From NCBI GenBank assembly GCA_944385035.1, contig CALWVV010000010.1:29009-93008 (forward strand): a stretch of DNA of 64,000 bases. The letters run 5' to 3'. Origin of the DNA: an uncultured Oscillospiraceae bacterium (GTDB lineage: Bacteria > Bacillota > Clostridia > Oscillospirales > Oscillospiraceae). Each line of letters opens with the position of its first letter. Position 1 is the stretch's first letter. Positions 42,518 through 50,995 of the stretch are shown in pieces. The position numbers were made by a program, and so were the translations under genes. The notes beneath the pieces were generated by a model that was not told where the DNA came from, searched no databases, and saw nothing but the letters and a program-made list of their open reading frames with translations.

Positions 42518-42727
42518 CGCAAGCAGAGCCGGCGCTTTTCCGCACTGATGAAAAAGGAAGGGAAAGCGACGGGTTTTGTCGTGCGCCCGTTCTGTGCGGG
42601 CGCAAGGAATGTATCCGCTGCCGCAAGGGGAAGAGCGGTTTTTTTGCCGCTTTGTAAGAGCGGAGAACCGTGTGGTACGGGTACTTCCAAATCCCGGCAG
42701 AACAGAATAGGGAGGTCGAAATCTTAC
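42518..42727 (+). other. long structured rnf leader
   Basis: Contains a hairpin GCGCCCG / CGGGCGC (42583-42603) and an unusual pattern of two CCGCT segments (42615, 42647) alternating with two AGCGG segments (42634, 42659), with a run of seven Ts right after the first AGCGG. These can pair in mutually exclusive ways, one of which is terminator-like. No known riboswitch recognised. Confidence 0.4.
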
Positions 42728-44035
42728 ATGAGCAAATTTCTCAAACGATCCGCGCAGGGCGCGGGTGTCCCCCACGAGAAACGGACTTCCAACCTGGAAA
42801 CGGTAAAAATGCCGCTGCCCTCTAAGATTGTGCTGTCTATGGGTCAGCACATCGGTGCTCCGGCGTCTCCCGCCGTGGCCAAGGGTGACCAGGTCTATGT
42901 AGGTTCCGTGGTGGGCAAGGCCGGGGGCTTTGTCTCCTCCGACATCCACTCCGGCGTATCCGGTGTTGTGGACAGTATCATCACCATCACCGCGCCCAAT
43001 GGCGCGCCGCAGACCGCCGTGGTTATCATCCCCGACGGGGAGCAGAAGGTGGACCCCTCCATCGCTCCTCCTGTGGTCACTGATCTGAAGTCCTTCCAGG
43101 ACGCCGTCCGCGCCAGCGGTCTGGTCGGCCTGGGCGGTGCCGGTTTCCCCACTGCGGTCAAGCTGGCCCCCAAGAACCTGGACGAGATCGATACCCTGGT
43201 GATCAACGGCGCCGAGTGTGAGCCCTATATCACCTCGGACAACCGCTGCTTCCTGGAGGATACCCAGTTCATCATGGACGGTATCCAGGCGGTCATGAAG
43301 TACTTGGAGATCCCCAAGTGCATCATCGGCATCGAGGGCAACAAGCCCGAGGCCATTGCCAAGATGAAGAGTGTGGCCACCCAGGGCGTAGAGGTCAAGG
43401 AGCTGCCCTGCCGCTACCCCCAGGGCGCTGAGAAGGTGCTCATTGAAAATTGCACCGGCCGGGAAGTGCCTTTCCCCGGCCTGCCCTCTGACGTGGGCGT
43501 AATTGTTATGAACGTCACTTCTGTGGCTTTCGTAGGCAAGTACTTAAAGACCGGTATGCCTCTGGTCACCAAGCGTCTGACCGTGGACGGCGACATCATC
43601 AAGGAGCCCAAGAATGTTGAGGTCATCATCGGTACTCCCGTGCAGGAGCTGATGGACTTCTGCGGCGGCTTCACCGATGAGCCGGGCAAGGTCCTTTACG
43701 GCGGCCCCATGATGGGCAACTGCCTGGCCAGCCTGGACCAGCCCATTTTGAAGAACAACAACGCGGTTCTGGCCTTCTCCAAGAAGATGGCCCAGACCCC
43801 CAAGGTCACCAACTGCATCCACTGCGGCCGGTGCACCAACGCCTGCCCTCTGGGCCTGTCCGCCAAGGAGATTGTCCAGGCCTATAACGCGGGCAATGTG
43901 GAGCTGCTGCAGGAGCTCAACGCCGATCTGTGCATGAGCTGCGGCACCTGCTCCTTTGTCTGCCCGGCCAAGCGGCCTCTGGCCCCCTCCATTGCCCTGG
44001 CCAAGATCATGATGAAGAATGGAGGTAAAAAGTAA
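42728..44035 (+). CDS. rnfC: Rnf complex subunit C
   Basis: A 435-residue peripheral subunit that holds the NADH/FMN site and two [4Fe-4S] clusters. The N-terminal barrel-sandwich part (1-120) is followed by the NuoF-like SLBB region (GLGGAGFPTAVKL, INGAECEPYITSD) and cluster motifs CIHCGRCTNACP and CMSCGTCSFVCP near residues 365-410. ATG 42728 follows GGGAGG at a somewhat long spacing. First gene of rnfCDGEAB, the clostridial order. Overlaps rnfD by one base. Confidence 0.95.
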   Translation: MSKFLKRSAQGAGVPHEKRTSNLETVKMPLPSKIVLSMGQHIGAPASPAVAKGDQVYVGSVVGKAGGFVSSDIHSGVSGVVDSIITITAPNGAPQTAVVIIPDGEQKVDPSIAPPVVTDLKSFQDAVRASGLVGLGGAGFPTAVKLAPKNLDEIDTLVINGAECEPYITSDNRCFLEDTQFIMDGIQAVMKYLEIPKCIIGIEGNKPEAIAKMKSVATQGVEVKELPCRYPQGAEKVLIENCTGREVPFPGLPSDVGVIVMNVTSVAFVGKYLKTGMPLVTKRLTVDGDIIKEPKNVEVIIGTPVQELMDFCGGFTDEPGKVLYGGPMMGNCLASLDQPILKNNNAVLAFSKKMAQTPKVTNCIHCGRCTNACPLGLSAKEIVQAYNAGNVELLQELNADLCMSCGTCSFVCPAKRPLAPSIALAKIMMKNGGKK

Positions 44036-44976
44036 TGGCCAATAAACTGATCGTTACCGCCGCGCCTCACATTACCAGCGCGGACTCCACCCAGAAGATT
44101 ATGCAGCGGGTGTGTCTGGCCCTGGTGCCCACCCTGATCGCCTCTGTGATCATCTTCGGAGTCAATTCCCTGATCCTCACCGCCATCACCGTGGCGGCCT
44201 GTGTCTTCTTCGAGTGGGCCTACTGCAAGCTCATGGGCCGGGAGAACCCTGTGGGGGATTTCTCCGCTGTAGTGACCGGCATGCTGCTGGCCTTCAATCT
44301 GCCCTCCACCTTGCCCTGGTGGATGCCCATCGTGGGCGCGTTCATCGCCATTGTCATCATCAAGCAGCTCTTCGGCGGTCTGGGCTATAACTTTGCCAAC
44401 CCCGCCATCGTGGGCCGTATCGCTATGGCTGTTGGCTTTGCCGGACGTATGTCCACCTACGGCTTCCCCCAGGGTGCGGATGCCGCTACCTCCGCCACCC
44501 CTCTGGCTCATGTGGCCGACCTGGGCGCCGGTGACTATGTGACCCTGCTGCTGGGCAACCACGGCGGTGTGCTGGGCGAGACCTGCGCCATCACCCTGAT
44601 CGCCGGCGGCATCTACCTTATTGTTACCAAGGTCATCAGCCCTGTCATTCCTGTGACCTATCTGGCCACTGTGGCTGTGCTCAGCGTGTGCTTCGGCCTT
44701 GACCCCATCGTGCAGCTGCTGTCCGGCGGCCTCATGCTGGGTGCCTTCTTTATGGCCACCGACTATGTCACCTCTCCCACCACCCAGAAGGGCAAGCTGG
44801 TCTTCGGCATCGGCCTGGGTCTCATTACCATGATGATCCGTCACTTCGGCACCATGAACGAGGGCGTGTCCTTCGCCATTCTGCTGATGAACCTGCTGGT
44901 GCCCTATATTGAAGTGCTGACCCGGCAGGATAAGCTGGGCATCGCCAAGGTGAAAAAGGGAGGCGAGAGCAAATGA
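44035..44976 (+). CDS. rnfD: Rnf complex subunit D
   Basis: A 313-residue integral membrane subunit with about ten helices and a covalent FMN on a threonine in DYVTSPTTQKG near residue 245. Family signatures FSAVVTGMLLAFNLPS and FGGLGYNFANPAIVGR are present. Part of the ion-translocating membrane core. TAATG overlap with rnfC and a four-base overlap with rnfG show tight coupling. Confidence 0.95.
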   Translation: MANKLIVTAAPHITSADSTQKIMQRVCLALVPTLIASVIIFGVNSLILTAITVAACVFFEWAYCKLMGRENPVGDFSAVVTGMLLAFNLPSTLPWWMPIVGAFIAIVIIKQLFGGLGYNFANPAIVGRIAMAVGFAGRMSTYGFPQGADAATSATPLAHVADLGAGDYVTLLLGNHGGVLGETCAITLIAGGIYLIVTKVISPVIPVTYLATVAVLSVCFGLDPIVQLLSGGLMLGAFFMATDYVTSPTTQKGKLVFGIGLGLITMMIRHFGTMNEGVSFAILLMNLLVPYIEVLTRQDKLGIAKVKKGGESK

Positions 44977-45509
44977 GCAACTGGAATCGAGTATTTAAGC
45001 CCATCGTGGTGCTGTGTGTCATCTGCATCGTCATCACCGGGGCTCTGGCCGCCACCAACAGCGTGACTGCCCCCATCATTCAGGCGGCTACCATCGCCGC
45101 CCAGAACGCCGCCCGCGCCGAGCTACTGCCCGAGGCCGAGGGCGCCTTCACCAAGGTGGAGGGTGTTGAAGTGGAGAATGTCTCCGACGTCTACACCGCC
45201 GACAACGGCACCGGCACGGTCATTACCTGCTCCGGCAAGGGCTACGGCGGCACGGTTACCGTCATGGTGGCCTTCAACCCTGACGATACCATCAAGCAGA
45301 TCAAGATCACTGAGTCTGCTGAGACCAAGGGTATTGGTACCAACGTTACTGAGAACGCCGAGTATTGGGCCAATTATAACGGTCTGTCTGCGGCTCAGGC
45401 CCTGGTGCTGGGCAGCGATGTGGACGCCTATTCCGGCGCCACCATCTCCAGCCGGGCTGTGAACAACGCTGTGAACGCCGCCATTGAGGCGTACAACGCG
45501 ATCGCTTGA
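44973..45509 (+). CDS. rnfG: Rnf complex subunit G
   Basis: A 178-residue subunit anchored by one N-terminal helix (about 9-28), with an outside FMN-binding domain. The covalent FMN threonine lies in YSGATISSRAV near residue 156; KGYGGTVTVMVAF precedes it. Accepts electrons within the complex. Overlaps rnfD by four bases and is 17 bases ahead of rnfE. Confidence 0.95.
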   Translation: MSNWNRVFKPIVVLCVICIVITGALAATNSVTAPIIQAATIAAQNAARAELLPEAEGAFTKVEGVEVENVSDVYTADNGTGTVITCSGKGYGGTVTVMVAFNPDDTIKQIKITESAETKGIGTNVTENAEYWANYNGLSAAQALVLGSDVDAYSGATISSRAVNNAVNAAIEAYNAIA

Positions 45510-45526
45510 AAGGCAGGTGGAACAAG

Positions 45527-46213
45527 ATGAGTAATAACAGCAAACTGAAAATTCTGACCAACGGTTTTCTGAATGAAAACCCGGTTCTGCGGCTTGTCCT
45601 GGGCACCTGTCCCACTCTGGCCGTCACCTCTATGGCTTCCAACGGCATCGGCATGGGCCTTGCGGCCACCTTCGTGCTGATCTGTTCCAACATCGTCATT
45701 TCCGCCCTGCGGAAGATCATTCCTGACCAGGTTCGTATTCCCTGCTACATCACCGTCATCGCCGGTTTCGTGTCCGTGGTGCAGATGCTGGTCAAGGCCT
45801 ATGTGCCCGACCTGGATAAGGCCCTGGGCGTATACCTGCCCCTGATCGTGGTGAACTGCATCATCCTGGGCCGTGCTGAGATGTTTGCCTCCAAGAACGG
45901 CGTGGTTGATTCCGCTCTGGACGGTCTGGGCATGGGGATTGGCTTTACCATCACCCTGGTGGTCATGGGTTCCATCCGTGAGATCCTGGGCTCCGGCACC
46001 TGGATGGCCGGTCTGGGCAGCCTGATCCCCGCCCTGGGTGCGGACTTTGCCATTCAGGTCATTCCTGAGTCCATCGACCCCTTCACCATTATGACCAGCG
46101 CCCCCGGCGGCTTCTTCGTCTTCGGAATCCTGATGGCCGGCGCTACCTGGCTGACCTCCCGCCCCAAGAAGAGCGAGAAGTCTGCTGAGGCTGTGGAAGG
46201 AGGCAATGCGTAA
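45527..46213 (+). CDS. rnfE: Rnf complex subunit E
   Basis: A 228-residue membrane subunit with six helices, homologous to RnfA. Signature residues NPVLRLVLGTCPTLAVT, LPLIVVNCIILGRAE with a conserved Cys near the membrane [2Fe-2S] centre shared with RnfA. ATG 45527 has AGGTGG upstream. Its stop overlaps the rnfA start by one base. Confidence 0.95.
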   Translation: MSNNSKLKILTNGFLNENPVLRLVLGTCPTLAVTSMASNGIGMGLAATFVLICSNIVISALRKIIPDQVRIPCYITVIAGFVSVVQMLVKAYVPDLDKALGVYLPLIVVNCIILGRAEMFASKNGVVDSALDGLGMGIGFTITLVVMGSIREILGSGTWMAGLGSLIPALGADFAIQVIPESIDPFTIMTSAPGGFFVFGILMAGATWLTSRPKKSEKSAEAVEGGNA

Positions 46214-46836
46214 TGGAAATGGCACTGAAACTTGCCAGCATCTTCTTCACCATGATTTTGGTGGACAACTACGTGCTGGCCAAATTCCTGGGTATCTGTC
46301 CCTTCCTGGGCGTGTCCAAAAAGCTGGACAGCGCGGTGGGTATGTCTCTGGCCGTTACCTTCGTCATGGTTATGGCTACTGCTGCCACCTGGCCCATCTA
46401 CACCTTTGTGCTGTCTCCCGCCTATGCTGCGGGCACCAGCCGCGACCTGGGCTATCTGCAGACCATCGTCTTTATTCTGATCATCGCTATCCTGGTGCAG
46501 CTGCTGGAGAACTTCCTGAAAAAGTTCGTCCCTGCCCTGTACAAGGCTCTGGGTGTGTACCTGCCCCTGATCACCACCAACTGCACCATCCTGGGTGTGA
46601 CCATCCTGAACCTGGACAATGGCTATAACTTTGTGGAGTCCATCGTCTGCGCCGCCGGCGCCGGCATCGGCTTCCTGGTGGCCATGGTGCTCTTCTCCGG
46701 CGTGCGCCGCCGTGTGGAGCAGGCCATCACCCCCAAGTGCTTTGAGGGCCTGCCCATCACTCTGGTGGCCGCCGCAGTTACCTCCCTGTCCTTCATGGGC
46801 TTCGGCGGTATTGTGGACGCCATCTTCAAGGTTTGA
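46213..46836 (+). CDS. rnfA: Rnf complex subunit A
   Basis: A 207-residue membrane subunit with six helices, inverted-topology paralogue of RnfE. VDNYVLAKFLGICPFLGVSKK and LPLITTNCTILG carry the conserved cysteines. Full-length. AAGGAGG lies at the end of rnfE. Confidence 0.95.
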   Translation: MEMALKLASIFFTMILVDNYVLAKFLGICPFLGVSKKLDSAVGMSLAVTFVMVMATAATWPIYTFVLSPAYAAGTSRDLGYLQTIVFILIIAILVQLLENFLKKFVPALYKALGVYLPLITTNCTILGVTILNLDNGYNFVESIVCAAGAGIGFLVAMVLFSGVRRRVEQAITPKCFEGLPITLVAAAVTSLSFMGFGGIVDAIFKV

Positions 46837-46854
46837 TAGGAGGGGGAGTAGAGT

Positions 46855-47655
46855 ATGGATCCGATTATTCTGGCAATTGTTATTGTCACCGTCATCGGCC
46901 TCATTGGCGCGGTGATTCTGGTGGCCGCCTCCATCTTTATGTATGTGCCCGTGGATGAGCGCGTGGAGAAGATCACCGCCGTCCTGGCCGGTGCCAACTG
47001 CGGCGCTTGTGGCTGCGCCGGCTGTGCCGACTACGCCAAGAGCATCGTGGAGGAGGGCAACGCGGTCAATAAGTGTACCCCCGGCGGCGCTGCCTGTGCC
47101 GCTAAGATCGCTGAGATCATGGGGGTGGAGGCCGGTGCCTCTGTGCCTATGAAGGCGGTCGTGATGTGCTCTGGTACTTGCAACCAGACCTCCAAGCGCT
47201 ATGAGTTCCAGGGCCTGCAGAGCTGCCAGGCGGTCAAGGGCCTTTACGGCGGCGACGGAATGTGCAAATATGGCTGCCTGGGCTACGGTGATTGTACCCG
47301 TGCCTGCGCCTTCGATTCCATCCATATCGTGGATGGAATCGCCAAGGTGGACTACGCCAAGTGCGTGGGCTGCGGCGCCTGTGCCGCCGCCTGCCCCAAC
47401 GCGGTCATCAGCATTATTCCGGAGCACAAGCGTAAGCCTGTCGTCCAGTGTCTCAACAAGGACAAGGGCGCCGACACCCGCAAGGCCTGCACCGCTGGTT
47501 GTATCGGCTGCATGAAGTGCACCAAGGTGTGCCACTTCGATGCCATCACCGTGGAGAACAACCTGGCCCACATCGACCAGGACAAGTGCAAGGGCTGCCA
47601 GCTGTGCGTGAAGGAGTGCCCCGTGGGGATCATCCACGTGCCTGCCAACAGCTAA
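46855..47655 (+). CDS. rnfB: Rnf complex subunit B (ferredoxin-type)
   Basis: A 266-residue subunit that takes electrons from reduced ferredoxin. One N-terminal helix, a [4Fe-4S] motif GANCGACGCAGCADYA near residues 45-60, then a long cysteine-rich part with motifs CKYGCLGYGDC, CVGCGACAAACP, CIGCMKCTKVC and CKGCQLCVKECP. This many clusters is typical of clostridial RnfB. Last gene of the operon, ending at a strong terminator. Confidence 0.95.
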   Translation: MDPIILAIVIVTVIGLIGAVILVAASIFMYVPVDERVEKITAVLAGANCGACGCAGCADYAKSIVEEGNAVNKCTPGGAACAAKIAEIMGVEAGASVPMKAVVMCSGTCNQTSKRYEFQGLQSCQAVKGLYGGDGMCKYGCLGYGDCTRACAFDSIHIVDGIAKVDYAKCVGCGACAAACPNAVISIIPEHKRKPVVQCLNKDKGADTRKACTAGCIGCMKCTKVCHFDAITVENNLAHIDQDKCKGCQLCVKECPVGIIHVPANS

Positions 47656-47671
47656 GAACGCAAATCAGCAT

Positions 47672-47710
47672 AAAAAATGCCTCCGGCCTAAAAAGCCGGA
47701 GGCATTTTTT
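47672..47710. terminator. bidirectional terminator, rnf / rodA-like gene
   Basis: 16-bp perfect stem AAAAAATGCCTCCGGC / GCCGGAGGCATTTTTT with a seven-base loop, serving two convergent transcripts. Confidence 0.94.
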
Positions 47711-47732
47711 ATAACTCGGATAGAGAACGAAA

Positions 47733-48905
47733 TCAGTCCCGCAGCCAGCTTGGTAAGGTTCTGGCCTTTACACTGGATACCATGCCCATGGCGGCGTACA
47801 GGGTGATGACCGAGGAGCCGCCGTAGCTGATGAAGGGAAGGGTCAGTCCCATGACAGGAAGCACATAGAGGCACATGCCCACATTCAGGGCGATTTGGAT
47901 GAAGAGCATTGCCGCCACGCCCATGCATACATAGGCATCAAAGGGAGAGCTGGCATGACGGCCTACCCAGATACAGCGCAGGACCACTGCCCCTAAAATG
48001 AGCAGCAGAAGCAAGCAGCCAATGAGTCCCAGCTCCTCGCCGCATACGGCGAAAATAAAGTCGGTGTGCCGGGCAGGCAGGGTGTGGGAGTATTCCGACT
48101 GGGTGTAGTCCCCCTGGAGAAACCCCTGGCCGAAGAGCTGTCCGGAGCCGATGGCCAGGATGGATCGGGTCTGCTGGAAGCCCCGGCCCTGGGGGTCCAG
48201 GTCGTGGTCAAATACCACCCGGAAGCGCATAATGCGGTAATCGGTCCACCATTTTGTCTCCGGCAGGACAAAGAGCCAAAGGATGACTGCCGCCAGAACG
48301 ATCCCGCCGCCTACCAGAAGAAACCAGCGCAGTTTGACGCCGGAAGCCCAGGCCATAAAGGCGAAGATGACCATATACACCACGCACATGCCCATGTCTC
48401 CGCACACGACGGAGATAAGGCCCAGCATGAAAATGGTATGTCCGCCGATTTGAATCAGGGAGGGCAGGGAACTGATATCCCGCTCCTGCTCCTGGATTTT
48501 TGTGATCTGGAGACTGAGCAGGAGAATAAACGGCAGTTTGACGATTTCATTGGGCTGCATGTCCACCGGGAAACCGGGGATATGGATCCAGTTAAGGTTG
48601 CCGGAGTTATAGTCCTCCCCCAGGGGGGTGAGGAGAAGCAGAATAAACACAACGTTGAAGGCCAGGATATACTTCCAATTTTTTTCTACAAACAGGTGGA
48701 AGTCAACCATGGTCAGCAGCATATAGGCCACCACGCCCAACACTACGGCCAGAGCCTGGACCATGATGGGGCGGTTGGAATTCAAATACCGGGTGGCGGA
48801 AAATACCAACAGCAATCCATAGCCGCTGGCCAGCAGACACAGGGATAGCAGGATCAGATCGCCCTTTTTGAAAAATTCCCGCACGGGGGAAAAGAGTGTG
48901 GTCAA
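47733..48905 (-). CDS. FtsW/RodA/SpoVE family peptidoglycan polymerase
   Basis: A 390-residue SEDS glycosyltransferase with ten predicted helices. Conserved features: FSATRYLN in helix 1, PVDMQPNEIVKLPFIL, the catalytic-loop region in LPARHTDFIFAVCGEELG, and LPFISYGGSS near the C-terminus. It builds glycan strands with a partner class B PBP, none of which is adjacent. RodA fits slightly better than FtsW because of its size and lack of divisome neighbours; SpoVE is possible. The start is TTG with AGGAGG seven bases upstream, and no other start is near. Confidence 0.9.
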   Translation of the reverse strand: MTTLFSPVREFFKKGDLILLSLCLLASGYGLLLVFSATRYLNSNRPIMVQALAVVLGVVAYMLLTMVDFHLFVEKNWKYILAFNVVFILLLLTPLGEDYNSGNLNWIHIPGFPVDMQPNEIVKLPFILLLSLQITKIQEQERDISSLPSLIQIGGHTIFMLGLISVVCGDMGMCVVYMVIFAFMAWASGVKLRWFLLVGGGIVLAAVILWLFVLPETKWWTDYRIMRFRVVFDHDLDPQGRGFQQTRSILAIGSGQLFGQGFLQGDYTQSEYSHTLPARHTDFIFAVCGEELGLIGCLLLLLILGAVVLRCIWVGRHASSPFDAYVCMGVAAMLFIQIALNVGMCLYVLPVMGLTLPFISYGGSSVITLYAAMGMVSSVKARTLPSWLRD

Positions 48906-48983
48906 GACCTCACCTCCTGAAGGGGCCCGGAGAGGGCGGAAGAATCGAATAAAATTGGTCCGATTTATTTTAGCACATTTTGG

Positions 48984-49012
48984 TGGAAAGGCAAACCATA
49001 TCGTGGTATAAT
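48984..49012 (+). promoter_or_regulatory. promoter of tsaE-tsaB-upp
   Basis: Extended -10 TGGTATAAT (-10 box 49007-49012) with a poor -35 TGGAAA 17 bases upstream. Confidence 0.5.
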
Positions 49013-49054
49013 CTCCTGGATGTATGAAAATTTTCTGTGAACGGAGGGATGGCT

Positions 49055-49486
49055 TTGTCCGTCCGCTATGTAACCAATACGGAGGAGGAGACCCAAGCGC
49101 TGGGAGAACGGCTGGCCGGGCGGCTTATGCCGGGAATGGTGGTTGCCTTTACCGGGGACCTGGGGGCGGGAAAGACCGCCTTCACACGGGGACTGGCACA
49201 TGGACTGGGAATTACCGAACGGGTGACCAGCCCCACCTTTAACATTGTCAATGAATATGAGGGGGGGCGGCTGCCCCTGTTTCACTTTGATATGTACCGC
49301 CTGGGCTCCTCAGATGAGCTTTATGACATCGGCTGGGAGGACTATCTGGCACGGGGAGGCGTGTGCGCTGTGGAGTGGAGCGAAATTATCGAGGATGCCC
49401 TGGAGCACGACACCGTACGGGTGGACATCCGTCGGGGGGAGCATGAGGGACAGCGCCTGATTGAGATCGGAGGAATTGAACTGTGA
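49055..49486 (+). CDS. tsaE: tRNA t6A synthesis ATPase TsaE
   Basis: A 143-residue ATPase needed with TsaB and TsaD for N6-threonylcarbamoyladenosine in tRNAs that read ANN codons. Walker [16 protein letters not shown] near residue 34, LFHFDMYRL and AVEWSE motifs. The start is uncertain: TTG 49055 has GGAGGG at ideal spacing, while ATG 49049 touches that site and GTG 49037 has none. The gene overlaps tsaB by four bases. Confidence 0.92.
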   Translation: MSVRYVTNTEEETQALGERLAGRLMPGMVVAFTGDLGAGKTAFTRGLAHGLGITERVTSPTFNIVNEYEGGRLPLFHFDMYRLGSSDELYDIGWEDYLARGGVCAVEWSEIIEDALEHDTVRVDIRRGEHEGQRLIEIGGIEL

Positions 49487-50229
49487 ATATTTTGGCCCTG
49501 GAGTCCTCTGCTCCCGCCTGTTCCGCCGCGCTGATGCGGGATGGGGAGCTGGTGGCCCAGAACTATCAAAACAGCGGCCTGACCCACAGCCGCACCTTGC
49601 TTCCTATGGTGGATGACATGCTGCGAAACTGCGGGGAGAGTCTGGAGAATGTGGATGTGCTCGCCGTGGCTGCCGGGCCCGGTTCTTTTACAGGTCTTCG
49701 CATTGGCGTGGCCACCGCAAAGGGGCTGGCCTGGGGGCAAGGGAAGCTGTGTGCCCCTTGTTCCACATTGGAATCTATGGCCTGGCCCCTGGCCCATCTG
49801 AAGGGAAAGCTCATCATCTGCGCCATGGATGCCCGGCGTAAGCAGGTCTACAATGCCCTGTTCCTGGCCCTGGGAGATCAGCTGGAGCGGCTGAGCCCTG
49901 ACCGGGCGATCTCTCTGGAGACGCTGGGAGAGGAACTGAAAAATTTCCATTTTCCGAAAATTGTCGTTGGAGATGGCGCGCTGCTGTGCTATAATACCTT
50001 ACGAGAGCGTGTGCCAGAGATGGAACTGGCCCCCCGGCACCTGCGCATGCAGAGTGCCTTTGGGGTGGCTATGGCGGCCCAGCGCCTGGTCCGGGAGGGC
50101 AGGCTGGTGGAAGGCAGCGCTTTGACTCCCGTATACCACCGTCTGTCACAGGCGGAACGGGAGCGACTGGAACGGGAACGGAACTTCACATCCAAATCTA
50201 ATGATAAAGGGGATCATCACAATGTTTGA
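49483..50229 (+). CDS. tsaB: tRNA t6A synthesis protein TsaB
   Basis: A 248-residue ASKHA-fold protein, scaffold partner of Tsa[15 protein letters not shown] at the start and [23 protein letters not shown] near residue 63 are the family signatures. GTG start overlapping the tsaE stop (GTGA). The C-terminus overlaps upp by eight bases. tsaD is not in the window. Confidence 0.92.
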   Translation: MNILALESSAPACSAALMRDGELVAQNYQNSGLTHSRTLLPMVDDMLRNCGESLENVDVLAVAAGPGSFTGLRIGVATAKGLAWGQGKLCAPCSTLESMAWPLAHLKGKLIICAMDARRKQVYNALFLALGDQLERLSPDRAISLETLGEELKNFHFPKIVVGDGALLCYNTLRERVPEMELAPRHLRMQSAFGVAMAAQRLVREGRLVEGSALTPVYHRLSQAERERLERERNFTSKSNDKGDHHNV

Positions 50230-50857
50230 CGAGAAAGTACACGTACTGGACCACCCGCTGCTGCAGCACAAGCTGACCATCCTCCGGGATGAGACCACTG
50301 GCGTGAAGGAGTTTCGAGAGATCATCTCCGAGATCGCTGCCCTGGAGTGCTATGAGGCCACACGGGATCTGCCTCTGGAGGACGTGGTGGTGAAAACCCC
50401 CGTGGCCACCGGCACCTTTAAGCAGCTCACCGGCAAGAAGCTGGCCATTGTTCCCATTCTCCGGGCCGGCCTGGGCATGGTGGACGGCATTTTGAATCTG
50501 ATCCCCTCTGCCAAGGTGGGCCATATCGGCCTCTACCGCGATCCTGAGACCCACCAGCCCGTGGAGTACTACTGCAAGATGCCCAGTGACATTGCCGACC
50601 GTGATGTGATCGTCCTGGACCCCATGCTGGCCACCGGCGGTTCCGCCTCCGCTGCCATCACCTTCCTGAAGGGCTATGGCTGCAAGCACATCAAGCTGAT
50701 GAACATTCTGGCCGCGCCCGAGGGCATTGAGGTCATCCGCCGGGATCATCCCGATGTGGAGATCTACGTAGCTGCCGTGGACGAGAAGCTCAATGACCAC
50801 GCCTACATTGTGCCCGGCCTGGGCGATGCCGGCGACCGTATTTTCGGCACCAAGTAA
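50222..50857 (+). CDS. upp: uracil phosphoribosyltransferase
   Basis: A 211-residue salvage enzyme that makes UMP from uracil and PRPP. PRPP-binding motif [18 protein letters not shown] near residue 136 and a C-terminal uracil loop [13 protein letters not shown] 50222 has AAGGGG ten bases upstream and lies inside the tsaB end, so it is coupled to the t6A genes. Followed by a large hairpin terminator. Confidence 0.96.
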   Translation: MFDEKVHVLDHPLLQHKLTILRDETTGVKEFREIISEIAALECYEATRDLPLEDVVVKTPVATGTFKQLTGKKLAIVPILRAGLGMVDGILNLIPSAKVGHIGLYRDPETHQPVEYYCKMPSDIADRDVIVLDPMLATGGSASAAITFLKGYGCKHIKLMNILAAPEGIEVIRRDHPDVEIYVAAVDEKLNDHAYIVPGLGDAGDRIFGTK

Positions 50858-50888
50858 GAATACCGATTTTAATTTTATAAAAAAGCCG

Positions 50889-50971
50889 CCCCCTGCCGCC
50901 GGGTAGGGGGAAGGGACGTTCGCGTTTCCTCCGTTAGGCCGTAGAAGGAGGAAAGACGGGCGTCCCTTTTT
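50889..50971 (+). terminator. double hairpin with T-run between upp and MATE gene
   Basis: Hairpin 1: CCCCCT / AGGGGG (50889-50910). Hairpin 2: GGGACGTTCG / CGGGCGTCCC and TTTCCTCC / GGAGGAAA around a 2x2 internal loop, 14-base apical loop, followed by five Ts (to 50971). It is only 24 bases before the MATE start codon. Confidence 0.8.
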
Positions 50972-50995
50972 GTGCGTTTGGGGGATTGAGAATAC

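Noticed and set aside
48992-49012. CATATCGTGGTAT shared by the comEC and tsaE promoters as a common operator
   Set aside because: The overlap is explained by both having extended -10 boxes (TGGTAT); the rest of the flanks differ.
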